The notes under the pieces are model-generated. The model saw nothing but the letters and a program-made list of their open reading frames with translations. It did not search any database and had not been told where the DNA came from. DNA of 34,786 nt from NCBI GenBank assembly GCA_023436775.1, contig JAEZHW010000037.1:1-34786 (forward strand), written 5' to 3'. Made by a program: the position numbers and the translations under genes. The DNA is from Actinomycetes bacterium. GTDB taxonomy: Bacteria > Actinomycetota > Actinomycetes > Actinomycetales > Microbacteriaceae. The first letter of the stretch is position 1, and every line of letters begins with the position of its first letter. Of this stretch, positions 19,259 through 27,600 are shown piece after piece.

Positions 19259-20364
19259 CACTTGGCCGCCTCGACCGCTGCGTCCACGGTGGCAACGAGT
19301 TCGTTCCACGAGATGATGAACTTGTCCACGCCCTCGCGCTCGAGCAGGTCGGTGACCTCGTTGATGTCGATGCCGACCTCGGCCAGACCATCGATCACAG
19401 CCTGCGCTGCTGCGTAGTTGCCAGTGACGGTGTCGCCACGCACCACGCCATGGTCCGCGACCGCCTGGATGGTCTTTTCAGGCGCGGTGTTGACCACGCC
19501 CGGGGCGACCAGTTCCACCACGTAGGCGGTGTCCGGGACGGTCGGGTCCTTGACGCCGGTCGACGCCCACAGCGGACGCTGCTTGTTGGCGCCAGCGGCC
19601 AGCAGGGCCTGGGCGCGGTCCGAGGCGAACTGCTGCTCGAACAGTTGGAACGCCAGCTGCGCGTTGGCGATGGCCGCCTTGCTCCGCAGTGCCTTGGCAG
19701 CTTCGGTGCCAATGGCGTCCAGACGCTTGTCGATCTCCACGTCGACCCGCGACACGAAGAAGGAGGCGACCGAGTGAATCGTGGACAGGTCCACGCCGTT
19801 TGCCTTGGCCTTCTCCAGACCCGAAAGGTATGCGTCGATGACCTGGGCGTAGCGCTCGAGGCTGAAGATCAGCGTGACGTTAACGCTGATGCCGGCTGCG
19901 ATGACCTCGGTGATGGCCGGCAGGCCTTCCACCGTGGCGGGGATCTTGATCATGGCGTTCTCGCGCCCGACCTTGGCCCACAGTTCCTTTGCCTGGGCGA
20001 TGGTGCCGTCGGTGTCGCGGGCGAGGCCCGGCTCAACCTCGATCGAGACGCGGCCGTCGTAGCCCTTGCTGGATTCGTAGATGCCTCGGAACAGGTCGCA
20101 GGCGTTGGCGACGTCCTGGGTGGTGGCCTCGAAAATCACCTTGGTAGCGTCGGCGCCTGCGGCAGCCAGCTCAGCCACCTGGGCGGCGTAGGCCTCACCA
20201 TTGCTCAGCGCGTTAGCGAAGATGGTCGGGTTGGTGGTCACGCCCACGATGTGCTGGGTGTCAATGAGCTCCTGCAGGTTGCCGCTAGTGATGCGGTCGC
20301 GCGAGAGGTCGTCGAGCCACAGGCTCACGCCAGCATTGCTGAGGTCTGCGAGGGGAGAGGTCAT
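19258..20364 (-). CDS. tal: Transaldolase
   Basis: This enzyme transfers a dihydroxyacetone unit between sugar phosphates in the non-oxidative pentose phosphate pathway. The 368-residue protein has the N-terminal GVTTNPTIFA signature (residues 41-50), VSIEVEP, the Schiff-base Lys140 in MIKIPATVEG, and NVTLIFSLERY. The length fits the longer transaldolase form common in actinobacteria. AGGAG lies 7 nt before the ATG. It sits 29 nt downstream of tkt in the same operon. Confidence 0.96.
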   Translation of the reverse strand: MTSPLADLSNAGVSLWLDDLSRDRITSGNLQELIDTQHIVGVTTNPTIFANALSNGEAYAAQVAELAAAGADATKVIFEATTQDVANACDLFRGIYESSKGYDGRVSIEVEPGLARDTDGTIAQAKELWAKVGRENAMIKIPATVEGLPAITEVIAAGISVNVTLIFSLERYAQVIDAYLSGLEKAKANGVDLSTIHSVASFFVSRVDVEIDKRLDAIGTEAAKALRSKAAIANAQLAFQLFEQQFASDRAQALLAAGANKQRPLWASTGVKDPTVPDTAYVVELVAPGVVNTAPEKTIQAVADHGVVRGDTVTGNYAAAQAVIDGLAEVGIDINEVTDLLEREGVDKFIISWNELVATVDAAVEAAK

Positions 20365-20393
20365 GATGATGCTCCTAGTTGTGGGGTGTGATG

Positions 20394-22490
20394 CTAGCGA
20401 CCTGCGGCAGCCAGCGATTCCTTTGCGGCGCTGACAACGGCGTCAGTGGTCATGCCGAACTCACGGAATAGGGTCTTGTAGTCCGCCGAGGCGCCAAAGT
20501 GCTCAATCGAGACGCTGCGGCCTGCGCCACCAACGTACTTCGACCAGCCGAGCGCGAGGCCGGCCTCAACCGAGACGCGGGCGGCGACGCTGGACGGCAG
20601 CACCGACTCGCGGTAGGCCTCGTCCTGCTCGTCGAACCACTCGAGGCTCGGAGCGCTGACGACGCGAGCCTGAATCCCTTCAGCGGCCAGGGCGGCGCGG
20701 GCCTCGACGGCCAGCTGCACCTCGCTACCGGTAGCGATCAGGATGACATCCGGCGTACCGTTCGGTGCCTCAGCGAGCACGTAAGCGCCGCGAGCGGTGA
20801 GCTTGGCGCTGGCGAAGGTCTCGCCGGAGGCTTCGCCCTCGCCGCGCTCGAACACTGGCAGTGCCTGACGGCTCAGGGCGATACCGGTCGGGCCGCCGTG
20901 ACGACGCAGGATCTCCAGCCACGCCCAGGCGGTCTCGTTGGCGTCGGCCGGGCGAACCATGGTCAGGTTCGGGATGGCGCGCAGCGAGGCCAGCTGTTCG
21001 ATCGGCTGGTGGGTCGGGCCGTCTTCACCGAGAGCCACCGAGTCGTGGGTCCACACGAAGATCGACGGCACGTTCATCAGTGCGGCGAGGCGAACGGCCG
21101 GACGCATGTAGTCACTGAAGATCAGGAAGGTACCACCGTAGGCGCGGGTCGGACCGTGCAGCACGATACCGTTCAGGATCGAGCCCATGGCGTGCTCGCG
21201 GATACCGAAGTGCAGCGTGCGGCCGTACTTGTCGCCGGTCCACTCGTGCGTCGAGTGCTCGGCCGGAACGAAGGACGTAGCGCCGGCGATGGTGGTCAGG
21301 TTCGATTCGGCCAGGTCCGCCGAGCCACCCCAGAGTTCGGGCAGGACTGCGCCAAGGGCGCCCAGCACCTTGCCGCTGGCGGCACGAGTGGCGAGGTCCT
21401 TTCCGGCCTCGAAGACCGGGAGTGCTGCTTCGATGTTCTCGGGCAGTGCACCAGCCTCGAGGCGGTCGAGCAGCGCCTTGCGCTCCGGGTTGGCAGCAGC
21501 CCAAGCGTCGAACGCGGCCTGCCATTCGGCGCGCGTCGCGGCAGCGCGGTCCGCCAGCTTGCGGGTGTGGGCGATCACTTCGTCCGCAACTTGGAAGGTC
21601 TGGGTTGCATCGAACCCGAGTGCTTCCTTCAGGCCCGCAAGTTCTTCACCACCCAGAGCGGCACCGTGGATCTTGCCGGTGTTCTGCTTCTTCGGGCTCG
21701 GCCAACCGATGATGGTCTTGAGGATGATCAGGGTGGGGCGGCCAGTCTCGGCCTTGGCGGCCTCGATCGCGTCGTAGAGGGCCTGCACGTCCTCAACGTA
21801 GCCGTCTTCACGACGCCAGTTCACCTGCAGCACCTGCCAGCCGTACGACTGGTAACGCTTGGCGACGTCCTCGGTGAAGGCGATGTTGGTGTCGTCCTCG
21901 ATCGAGATCTGGTTGCTGTCGTAGATCGCGATCAGGTTGCCGAGCTGTTGGTGGCCGGCCAGGGACGAGGCCTCAGCGGTCACGCCTTCCTGAAGGTCGC
22001 CGTCGCCGGCCAGCACGTATACATAGTGGTCGAAGGGGCTGGTGCCCGGCTTGGCCTCCGGGTCGAACAGGCCACGCTCATAACGGGCGGCGTAGGCGAA
22101 GCCCACCGCCGAGGCCAGGCCCTGGCCCAGCGGACCGGTGGTGATCTCTACGCCCTTGGTGTGGCCATACTCCGGGTGACCCGGAGTCTTCGAACCCCAG
22201 GTCCGCAGCGCCTTGAGGTCATCCAGTTCCAGACCGAAACCGCCAAGGTACAGCTGCACGTACTGCGTCAGAGACGAGTGACCAATGGAAAGAATGAAGC
22301 GGTCGCGACCGAGCCAGTCAGTGTCGGTCGGATCGTGACGGAGCACCTTTTGGTAGAGCAGGTACGCAGCCGGAGCCAGACTAATCGCAGTGCCCGGGTG
22401 GCCGTTACCGACCTTCTCTACTGCGTCTGCTGCAAGTACCTTTGCGGTCTTCACAGCCAGGTCGTCAATCGATTCCCATTCAAGCGCCAC
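20394..22490 (-). CDS. tkt: Transketolase
   Basis: This thiamine-diphosphate enzyme transfers two-carbon units in the non-oxidative pentose phosphate pathway. The 698-residue protein has GNGHPGTAISLAP near residue 28, the ThDP-binding segment AGDGDLQEG with a later YDSNQISIEDDT, the pyrimidine-binding region around FGIREHAMG, and GEDGPTHQPIEQLASLR. The GTG at 22490 is preferred over the GTG at 22499 because AAGGG lies 8 nt upstream of it. It is the first gene of the six-gene tkt-tal-pgi-zwf-opcA-pgl operon, with a long structured leader. Confidence 0.95.
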   Translation of the reverse strand: MALEWESIDDLAVKTAKVLAADAVEKVGNGHPGTAISLAPAAYLLYQKVLRHDPTDTDWLGRDRFILSIGHSSLTQYVQLYLGGFGLELDDLKALRTWGSKTPGHPEYGHTKGVEITTGPLGQGLASAVGFAYAARYERGLFDPEAKPGTSPFDHYVYVLAGDGDLQEGVTAEASSLAGHQQLGNLIAIYDSNQISIEDDTNIAFTEDVAKRYQSYGWQVLQVNWRREDGYVEDVQALYDAIEAAKAETGRPTLIILKTIIGWPSPKKQNTGKIHGAALGGEELAGLKEALGFDATQTFQVADEVIAHTRKLADRAAATRAEWQAAFDAWAAANPERKALLDRLEAGALPENIEAALPVFEAGKDLATRAASGKVLGALGAVLPELWGGSADLAESNLTTIAGATSFVPAEHSTHEWTGDKYGRTLHFGIREHAMGSILNGIVLHGPTRAYGGTFLIFSDYMRPAVRLAALMNVPSIFVWTHDSVALGEDGPTHQPIEQLASLRAIPNLTMVRPADANETAWAWLEILRRHGGPTGIALSRQALPVFERGEGEASGETFASAKLTARGAYVLAEAPNGTPDVILIATGSEVQLAVEARAALAAEGIQARVVSAPSLEWFDEQDEAYRESVLPSSVAARVSVEAGLALGWSKYVGGAGRSVSIEHFGASADYKTLFREFGMTTDAVVSAAKESLAAAGR

Positions 22491-22509
22491 GCGGCACACC
22501 CTTCATCTG

Positions 22510-22530
22510 CACTGCAGGACTTCTGCAGTG
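22510..22530 (-). promoter_or_regulatory. Inverted repeat beside the tkt ribosome binding site
   Basis: CACTGCAG (22510-22517) and CTGCAGTG (22523-22530) are perfect 8-bp arms with a 5-nt spacer. In the tkt transcript this is a stable hairpin ending about 5 nt before the AAGGG ribosome binding site; in DNA it is a 21-bp dyad suited to a dimeric regulator. Either way it is well placed to control the pentose phosphate operon. No regulator can be named from the sequence. Confidence 0.45.
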
Positions 22531-22564
22531 AGGTTCGTCTTCATTGTGTCTAGATCCGTCAGCA

Positions 22565-22619
22565 GTCCAGAGGACCGGACGACGCGCTGTGGTCCAGCGC
22601 GCAATCAGGCGCCCTGGAC
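22565..22619 (-). promoter_or_regulatory. Second stem-loop in the tkt leader
   Basis: CGCGCTG (22583-22589) and CAGCGCG (22595-22601) form a perfect 7-bp stem with a 5-nt loop. GTCCAG (22565-22570) and CTGGAC (22614-22619) flank it as an outer stem. Together they form a nested structure of about 55 nt in the predicted tkt 5' leader. Confidence 0.35.
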
Positions 22620-22648
22620 GAGGTCAAAGCGGCGGGTTAGACCTCCCC

Positions 22649-22654
22649 AGTATA
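22649..22654 (-). promoter_or_regulatory. -10 box of the tkt operon
   Basis: On the minus strand this reads TATACT, a near-consensus -10. The predicted start near 22642 gives a leader of about 150 nt before the tkt GTG. No convincing -35 is present. It lies back to back with the ctaB promoter in the 249-bp divergent gap. Confidence 0.45.
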
Positions 22655-22726
22655 GGTAGCGACCCGTGCATCCTCCACAGTCTGAGGCATAGGTTACGGG
22701 CCCAAGTTTGTACCAGGTCTACGGGG

Positions 22727-22732
22727 TAGACT
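22727..22732 (+). promoter_or_regulatory. Leaderless -10 box of ctaB
   Basis: TAGACT ends 7 nt before the GTG of ctaB, and no Shine-Dalgarno sequence intervenes. The spacing is the same as at uvrB and uvrA. Confidence 0.5.
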
Positions 22733-22739
22733 TTGCGCC

Positions 22740-23699
22740 GTGACTATTGATTCGCCTGCCGCTCTGGACTCATCTGTCGGTCCCTTGCACGAACCGAACA
22801 GCACACCGACCGGGCGAATCACCCTGGACCGCAAACTTCGCGCCTATGTCGCTCTAACCAAGCCGCGCGTGATCGAGCTGCTCCTGGTATGCACGCTGCC
22901 GACCATGCTGCTGGCCGCCGGCGGTTTCCCGGATATTTGGCTCATGGTGGTCACCCTGGTTGGTGGAGCCTTGTCCGCTGGCTCTGCGGGCGCATACAAC
23001 TGCTACTTTGACCGCGACATTGACGCGCGAATGAAGCGCACCAAGGACCGACCGCTGGTCACCGGTGAAGTCTCGCCTCGCGAAGCGCTGATCTTCGCCA
23101 CCACGATCGGCATCGTGTCGATTCTGCTGCTCGGATTCTTCGCGAACTGGCTGGCCGCGTCCTTGTCGCTGGCGGCCATCCTGTTCTATGTGGTGATTTA
23201 TACGCTGATCTTGAAGCGACGGACGCCTCAGAACATCGTTTGGGGCGGTATCGCCGGCTGCTTCCCGGTGCTGATCGGCTGGGCCGCCGTGACCAATTCC
23301 TTGGCCTGGGAGCCGTTCATCCTGTTCGTAGTGGTGTTCCTCTGGACGCCGCCGCACTACTGGCCGCTCTCGATGCGCTACCGCGCCGACTACGCCGAGG
23401 TCGACGTGCCGATGCTGGCGGTCGTCCGTGGGCGGACTGAGGTCGGTCTGCAAATCATCCTGTACACCTGGGCGACGGTTGCCGCCTCGTTGCTGTTGAT
23501 TCCGGTTGGCAACATGGGCTGGTTCTACAGCGTGGTCGCCGTCGCCACCGGCGGTTGGTTCCTCTGGGAGACGCATCGGCTGTATGACATGGCGGTACGC
23601 CGGGTTCCGATCTCGCCCATGCGCGTATTCCACGGCTCCGTCAGCTACCTGACGCTGCTGTTCCTCGCGGTGGGTATCGATCCGCTGCTGCCGTACTAG
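22740..23699 (+). CDS. ctaB: Protoheme IX farnesyltransferase (heme O synthase)
   Basis: This enzyme adds a farnesyl chain to heme B to make heme O, the precursor of heme A for cytochrome c oxidase. The 319-residue integral membrane protein of the UbiA prenyltransferase family has the first Asp-rich motif NCYFDRDID (residues 87-95) and the second conserved loop around YRADYAEVDVPML. Several hydrophobic helices follow an N-terminal cytoplasmic segment of about 40 residues. The GTG start is set by the leaderless promoter. It converges on ctaA, which acts next in the pathway. Confidence 0.95.
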   Translation: MTIDSPAALDSSVGPLHEPNSTPTGRITLDRKLRAYVALTKPRVIELLLVCTLPTMLLAAGGFPDIWLMVVTLVGGALSAGSAGAYNCYFDRDIDARMKRTKDRPLVTGEVSPREALIFATTIGIVSILLLGFFANWLAASLSLAAILFYVVIYTLILKRRTPQNIVWGGIAGCFPVLIGWAAVTNSLAWEPFILFVVVFLWTPPHYWPLSMRYRADYAEVDVPMLAVVRGRTEVGLQIILYTWATVAASLLLIPVGNMGWFYSVVAVATGGWFLWETHRLYDMAVRRVPISPMRVFHGSVSYLTLLFLAVGIDPLLPY

Positions 23700-23711
23700 T
23701 TCGTGCACCTG

Positions 23712-23728
23712 CCGTATTCAGTACGGCG
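23712..23728. terminator. Small hairpin after ctaB
   Basis: GCCGTA (23712-23717) and TACGGC (23723-23728) form a 6-bp stem with a 5-nt loop, 12 bp after the ctaB stop. There is no T run. It is a modest candidate terminator in the gap between the convergent genes ctaB and ctaA. Confidence 0.35.
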
Positions 23729-23791
23729 CTGCTTCGACGGGACCGCAGGATCTCTGCTGACCGTGCCGACTGCGCTGGGCTCCTGACGGGC

Positions 23792-23805
23792 CGTTCCTAG
23801 GAACG
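23792..23805. repeat. 14-bp perfect palindrome after ctaA
   Basis: CGTTCCTAGGAACG is a perfect palindrome ending one base before the reverse-strand stop codon of ctaA. It could be a terminator element for ctaA or a protein-binding site. It has no loop as DNA, but an RNA could fold with a 4-nt loop and 5 pairs. Confidence 0.4.
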
Positions 23806-23806
23806 A

Positions 23807-24802
23807 CTAGTCCGTGAGCGGCGCCGGGGCCACATAGCGGCTCTCGTGCAAGTACACGATCGCAGCGACCGACAGGCCGGCCAGCACCATGTGCACGCCC
23901 ACCAGCAGCGGCGGCAGGCCGGTGTTGGACTGAATGATGCCAACAGCAATCTGGACCACCAGCAGCACGATGATCGCAATCACGGCTCGGAAAGAACGCC
24001 ACAGTCGCAGGCTGAGCGTTGCAATGAACAGGATCCCCATCACGGCAGTCAGTGCATAGGCGACCCATGCGTGAATGTGGGCAAGGCTATTCCAGAGTTC
24101 CTGATTCCGCACGATGCCCGCATCCCCAGAGTGCGGACCGTTGCCGGTGGTGAAGACACCAATGGTCAGCAGTGTTGCCAGCAGCAGCGCGGCCAACACG
24201 CCCAGCCCAGAGAGCCAGGCCGGGCCGGATAGCGGGCGCGGGACGCCGTCGTGGCCTGATGCCAGCACGAGAGCAGTGCCCACACCGACCAAGGCAGCGG
24301 AGATCAGGTAGTGACCACCGACGATCCAGGCGTTCAACTTGGTGAGCACGGTGATGCCGCCGACGATCGCCTGCGCCACCACACCAAGCAGAATCGTGAG
24401 CGACAGTGCCCACAGGTCGCGGCGGCGCGTGCGCCAAGTCCAGGCCAGCAGCACCATCGCCACAGCCAGCATGGCCAACACCGGACTCATGAGTCGGTTT
24501 CCAAACTCGATCAGTGCGTGACCAGTGAGTTCGTCGGTGGGGATCCAACTGGTCTCCGAGCACAGCGGCCATGTCGGGCAGCCAAGACCCGAGCCGGTCA
24601 GGCGCACAGCACCGCCGGTACCAATGATCACCAGGTTGCCGATTGCATTCAGCCACGCGAAGACGCGGAAGAGCTTGCTGGGGCGATTGGAGGCGGTGTC
24701 GGCGGCACCAGACCAGCGCGCGAAGCGGCCCGCAGCCTCGCCGGAGCTCTGGTTCGGAACGGGGGAGGAGGTTGTGACGCGGTCGCCGTGTTCCGAAGCC
24801 AT
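23807..24802 (-). CDS. ctaA: Heme A synthase (COX15/CtaA)
   Basis: This enzyme oxidises the C8 methyl of heme O to the formyl group of heme A. The 331-residue protein has a cytoplasmic N-terminus of about 45 residues and then eight hydrophobic segments. It shows GGAVRLTGSGLGCPTWPLC with Cys75 and Cys81 in the first outer loop, GHALIEFGNR (95-103 region), and further His residues in HYLISAALVG, HIHAWVAYAL and HMVLAGLS that fit heme ligands. In Bacillus subtilis CtaA the first helix carries Glu-x-x-His; here Glu99 is followed by Asn102, which I recall as common in actinobacterial members. It is transcribed divergently from sufB. Confidence 0.92.
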   Translation of the reverse strand: MASEHGDRVTTSSPVPNQSSGEAAGRFARWSGAADTASNRPSKLFRVFAWLNAIGNLVIIGTGGAVRLTGSGLGCPTWPLCSETSWIPTDELTGHALIEFGNRLMSPVLAMLAVAMVLLAWTWRTRRRDLWALSLTILLGVVAQAIVGGITVLTKLNAWIVGGHYLISAALVGVGTALVLASGHDGVPRPLSGPAWLSGLGVLAALLLATLLTIGVFTTGNGPHSGDAGIVRNQELWNSLAHIHAWVAYALTAVMGILFIATLSLRLWRSFRAVIAIIVLLVVQIAVGIIQSNTGLPPLLVGVHMVLAGLSVAAIVYLHESRYVAPAPLTD

Positions 24803-24993
24803 CAGTTCTCTTTCGGGGTAGTATGAGAGGCTGTTGCAGTGAGTAGCGCACGGACGCAGCCCGAGATGGGCTCTGCCGGAGTGCAGCTCGAATCAAGTCT
24901 AGGACGACCTCTCCGGGAGTCCGCCCCGACGCTCAGCGCGGGAATGTCCGGCGTGCTCCGCCGGTTGAGCAGATGAAGGATGCGAGGTGCGTT
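24803..24993. promoter_or_regulatory. Divergent ctaA/sufB intergenic region
   Basis: This 191-bp gap should hold both promoters. On the minus strand CATACT (24825-24820) is a weak -10 candidate for ctaA. For sufB no good TAnnnT box stands out. A hairpin, CCGGCG (24948-24953) with CGCCGG (24959-24964) and a 5-nt loop, lies about 30 bp before sufB. The sufR repressor gene, often found upstream of sufB in actinobacteria, is not here. Confidence 0.3.
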
Positions 24994-26412
24994 ATGTCCG
25001 AGGTGCTCATTGATCGTCCCGAGCTGGAAGGGCTCGGCGTCTATGAATTCGGCTGGTCCGACAAGGACGACGCTGGTGCTAGCGCCCAGCGCGGTCTGAA
25101 CGAGGACGTCGTTCGCCGAATCTCCGCGCTGAAGAACGAGCCGGAATGGATGCTGCAGCAGCGCCTGAAGGCACTGCAGATCTTCGACCGCAAGCCGATG
25201 CCGACCTGGGGCGCGGACCTCTCGGAGATCGACTTCGAGAACATCAAGTACTTTGTGCGCTCGACCGAGAAGCAGGCCACCAGCTGGGAGGAACTGCCGG
25301 AAGAGATCAAGAACACCTACGAGCGTCTGGGCATCCCGGAAGCCGAGCGGAAGCGTCTCGTTGCCGGCGTTGCCGCCCAGTACGAGTCGGAGGTCGTCTA
25401 CCACCAGATCCGCGAGGACCTGGAAGCCCAGGGTGTGGTCTTCCTCGACACCGACACCGCGCTGAAGGAGTACCCGGAGATCTTCCAGGAGTATTTCGGC
25501 ACGGTAATCCCTGCCGGCGACAACAAGTTTGCTGCGCTGAACACCGCCGTGTGGTCGGGCGGTTCCTTCGTCTACGTGCCCAAGGGCGTCCACGTTGAGA
25601 TTCCGCTGCAGGCCTACTTCCGGATCAACACCGAGAATATGGGCCAGTTTGAGCGCACCTTGATCATTGCCGACGAAGACTCCTACGTGCACTACATCGA
25701 GGGCTGCACCGCCCCGATCTACAAGAGTGACTCGTTGCACTCGGCCGTGGTCGAGATCATCGTGAAGAAGGGCGCCCGCGTCCGCTACACGACCATCCAG
25801 AACTGGTCGAGCAACGTCTACAACCTGGTGACCAAGCGTGCCATCGCGCACGAGGGTGCCACCATGGAATGGATCGACGGCAACATCGGCTCGAAGGTCA
25901 CCATGAAGTACCCGTCGATCTACCTGGTCGGCGAGCACGCCAAGGGTGAGACCCTGTCCGTCGCCTTCGCTGGCCCCGGTCAGCACCAGGACGCCGGCGC
26001 CAAGATGATCCACATGGCGCCGTACACGCAGTCCTCGATCGTTTCAAAGTCGATCGCCCGAGGCGGTGGCCGGGCCGGCTACCGCGGTGAGGTTCGCGTG
26101 GACGCGAACGCCCACCACTCGGCGAACACGGTGCGCTGTGACGCGCTGCTGGTCGACACCATCTCTCGTTCTGACACCTACCCGGCGATCGACATCCGCG
26201 TGGATGACGTGCAGCTCGGGCACGAGGCCACGGTCTCGAAGGTGAGCGAAGAGCAGTTGTTCTACCTCATGGCTCGCGGTATCCCCGAGGACGAGGCAAT
26301 GGCAATGATCGTGCGCGGCTTCATTGAGCCGATCGCACGGGAACTGCCGATGGAGTACGCGATGGAGCTGAACAAGCTCATCGAAATGGGCATGGAAGGC
26401 AGCGTGGGCTAA
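24994..26412 (+). CDS. sufB: Fe-S cluster assembly protein SufB
   Basis: SufB is the scaffold subunit of the SufBCD complex, on which Fe-S clusters are built. The 472-residue protein has the family beta-helix core with ENMGQFERTLIIADEDSYVH, Cys238 in YIEGCTAPIY and Cys382 in TVRCDALLVD; the latter aligns with the E. coli SufB Cys405 thought to accept sulfur. The ATG at 24994, preceded by GAGGTG, is preferred over the ATG at 24973, which lacks a ribosome binding site and would add an uncharacteristic MKDARCV leader. It heads sufB-sufD-Rieske-sufC-sufT. Confidence 0.95.
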   Translation: MSEVLIDRPELEGLGVYEFGWSDKDDAGASAQRGLNEDVVRRISALKNEPEWMLQQRLKALQIFDRKPMPTWGADLSEIDFENIKYFVRSTEKQATSWEELPEEIKNTYERLGIPEAERKRLVAGVAAQYESEVVYHQIREDLEAQGVVFLDTDTALKEYPEIFQEYFGTVIPAGDNKFAALNTAVWSGGSFVYVPKGVHVEIPLQAYFRINTENMGQFERTLIIADEDSYVHYIEGCTAPIYKSDSLHSAVVEIIVKKGARVRYTTIQNWSSNVYNLVTKRAIAHEGATMEWIDGNIGSKVTMKYPSIYLVGEHAKGETLSVAFAGPGQHQDAGAKMIHMAPYTQSSIVSKSIARGGGRAGYRGEVRVDANAHHSANTVRCDALLVDTISRSDTYPAIDIRVDDVQLGHEATVSKVSEEQLFYLMARGIPEDEAMAMIVRGFIEPIARELPMEYAMELNKLIEMGMEGSVG

Positions 26413-26415
26413 GGA

Positions 26416-27600
26416 ATGTCAGCTTCCGTGACGGAAACGAACGAACAGCACGGCCTGAAGGAGCACTCGCACGGTGCTGGCGCGCCGGTCCCGGTGCAGA
26501 CGCGGTCAGAGCGGCCAACCGGCACTTCGCGCGATGCATTCCCGGCACTGACCGGTCGCGAGGCGGAGTGGCGCTACACGCCCGTTGCCAAGTTGGCTGC
26601 GCTGGCCGACGGCGACCTCGATGGTGGCCAGTACCCGTACTCGGCAACCCTCGCTGAGGGCGTTACCGCATCGTGGGTTGCTGCCACTGCGGTGGAGCGC
26701 GGCCTGGCCGGGCTGCCCGAGGATCGCGTCGCCGCGAACGCCTGGGAGCAGACCGAGCAGGTGCTCGTGATTGACATCCCGGCGGAGGCCACGGGGGAGA
26801 GCGTCATCGTGCGCGACAACCTGGGTGCAACGGCCCGCGCCGGTCACATTCTCGTGCGCGTGGGCAAGCACGCCGAAGCCGCGATCGTCTTCGAGAGCCG
26901 TGGTAAGGCGCTGCTGGCAGAGAATGTCGAGTTCGTGCTTGGCGACGGTGCAAAGCTGACCGCGATCAGCGTGCAGGAGTGGGACGAGGACGCGCGCCAC
27001 GTCGCCGCACACTTTGCCACGGTCGGACGCGATGCTGACCTCAAGCACTTTGTCATCTCGCTCGGTGGCGAAGTGGTTCGAGTGAACCCGAGCATCGCCC
27101 TCGCAGGTGAAGGCTCCGGCACCGACGCGCTCGGCCTGTACTTCTCGGACGCGGGCCAGCACCTCGAGCAGCAGGTGTTCGTGCACCACATCGCCCCGCA
27201 CACGCGCAGCCGCGTCAACTACAAGGGTGCACTGCAGGGCGAGGGTGCCCGCTCGGTCTGGATTGGCGACGTGCTGATCGGTCAGGGCGCCACTGGCACG
27301 GACTCCTACGAGCAGAACCGCAACCTGGTGCTGTCGGACGGCACCCGCGCCGACTCGGTGCCGAACCTCGAGATCGAGACCGGCAACATCGAAGGTGCCG
27401 GTCACGCCAGTGCAACGGGCCGCTTTGACGACGAACAGTTGTTCTACTTGCGTGCCCGCGGTATCCCCGAAGAGGAGGCCCGCCGCCTGGTGGTGCACGG
27501 CTTCCTCGCCGAGATTCTGCAGCAGCTGGACCATGGTCCGCTGCGCGAGCGCCTCGAGGCCGCCGTTGAAGCCGAGCTGGCCGCGGGGGTGGCCCGATGA
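26416..27600 (+). CDS. sufD: Fe-S cluster assembly protein SufD
   Basis: SufD pairs with SufB in the SufBC2D scaffold. The 394-residue protein has the SufBD domain with YFSDAGQHLEQQVFVHH, INYKG-like RVNYKGALQGEG, and the C-terminal AGHASATGRFDDEQLFYL segment whose His330 matches the SufD His implicated in cluster assembly. The first 45 residues are polar and low in conserved features. The ATG lies 3 nt after sufB; its AAGGA is directly adjacent to the ATG, so the start is probably coupled to sufB, and a GTG at 26428 is the alternative. Confidence 0.93.
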   Translation: MSASVTETNEQHGLKEHSHGAGAPVPVQTRSERPTGTSRDAFPALTGREAEWRYTPVAKLAALADGDLDGGQYPYSATLAEGVTASWVAATAVERGLAGLPEDRVAANAWEQTEQVLVIDIPAEATGESVIVRDNLGATARAGHILVRVGKHAEAAIVFESRGKALLAENVEFVLGDGAKLTAISVQEWDEDARHVAAHFATVGRDADLKHFVISLGGEVVRVNPSIALAGEGSGTDALGLYFSDAGQHLEQQVFVHHIAPHTRSRVNYKGALQGEGARSVWIGDVLIGQGATGTDSYEQNRNLVLSDGTRADSVPNLEIETGNIEGAGHASATGRFDDEQLFYLRARGIPEEEARRLVVHGFLAEILQQLDHGPLRERLEAAVEAELAAGVAR

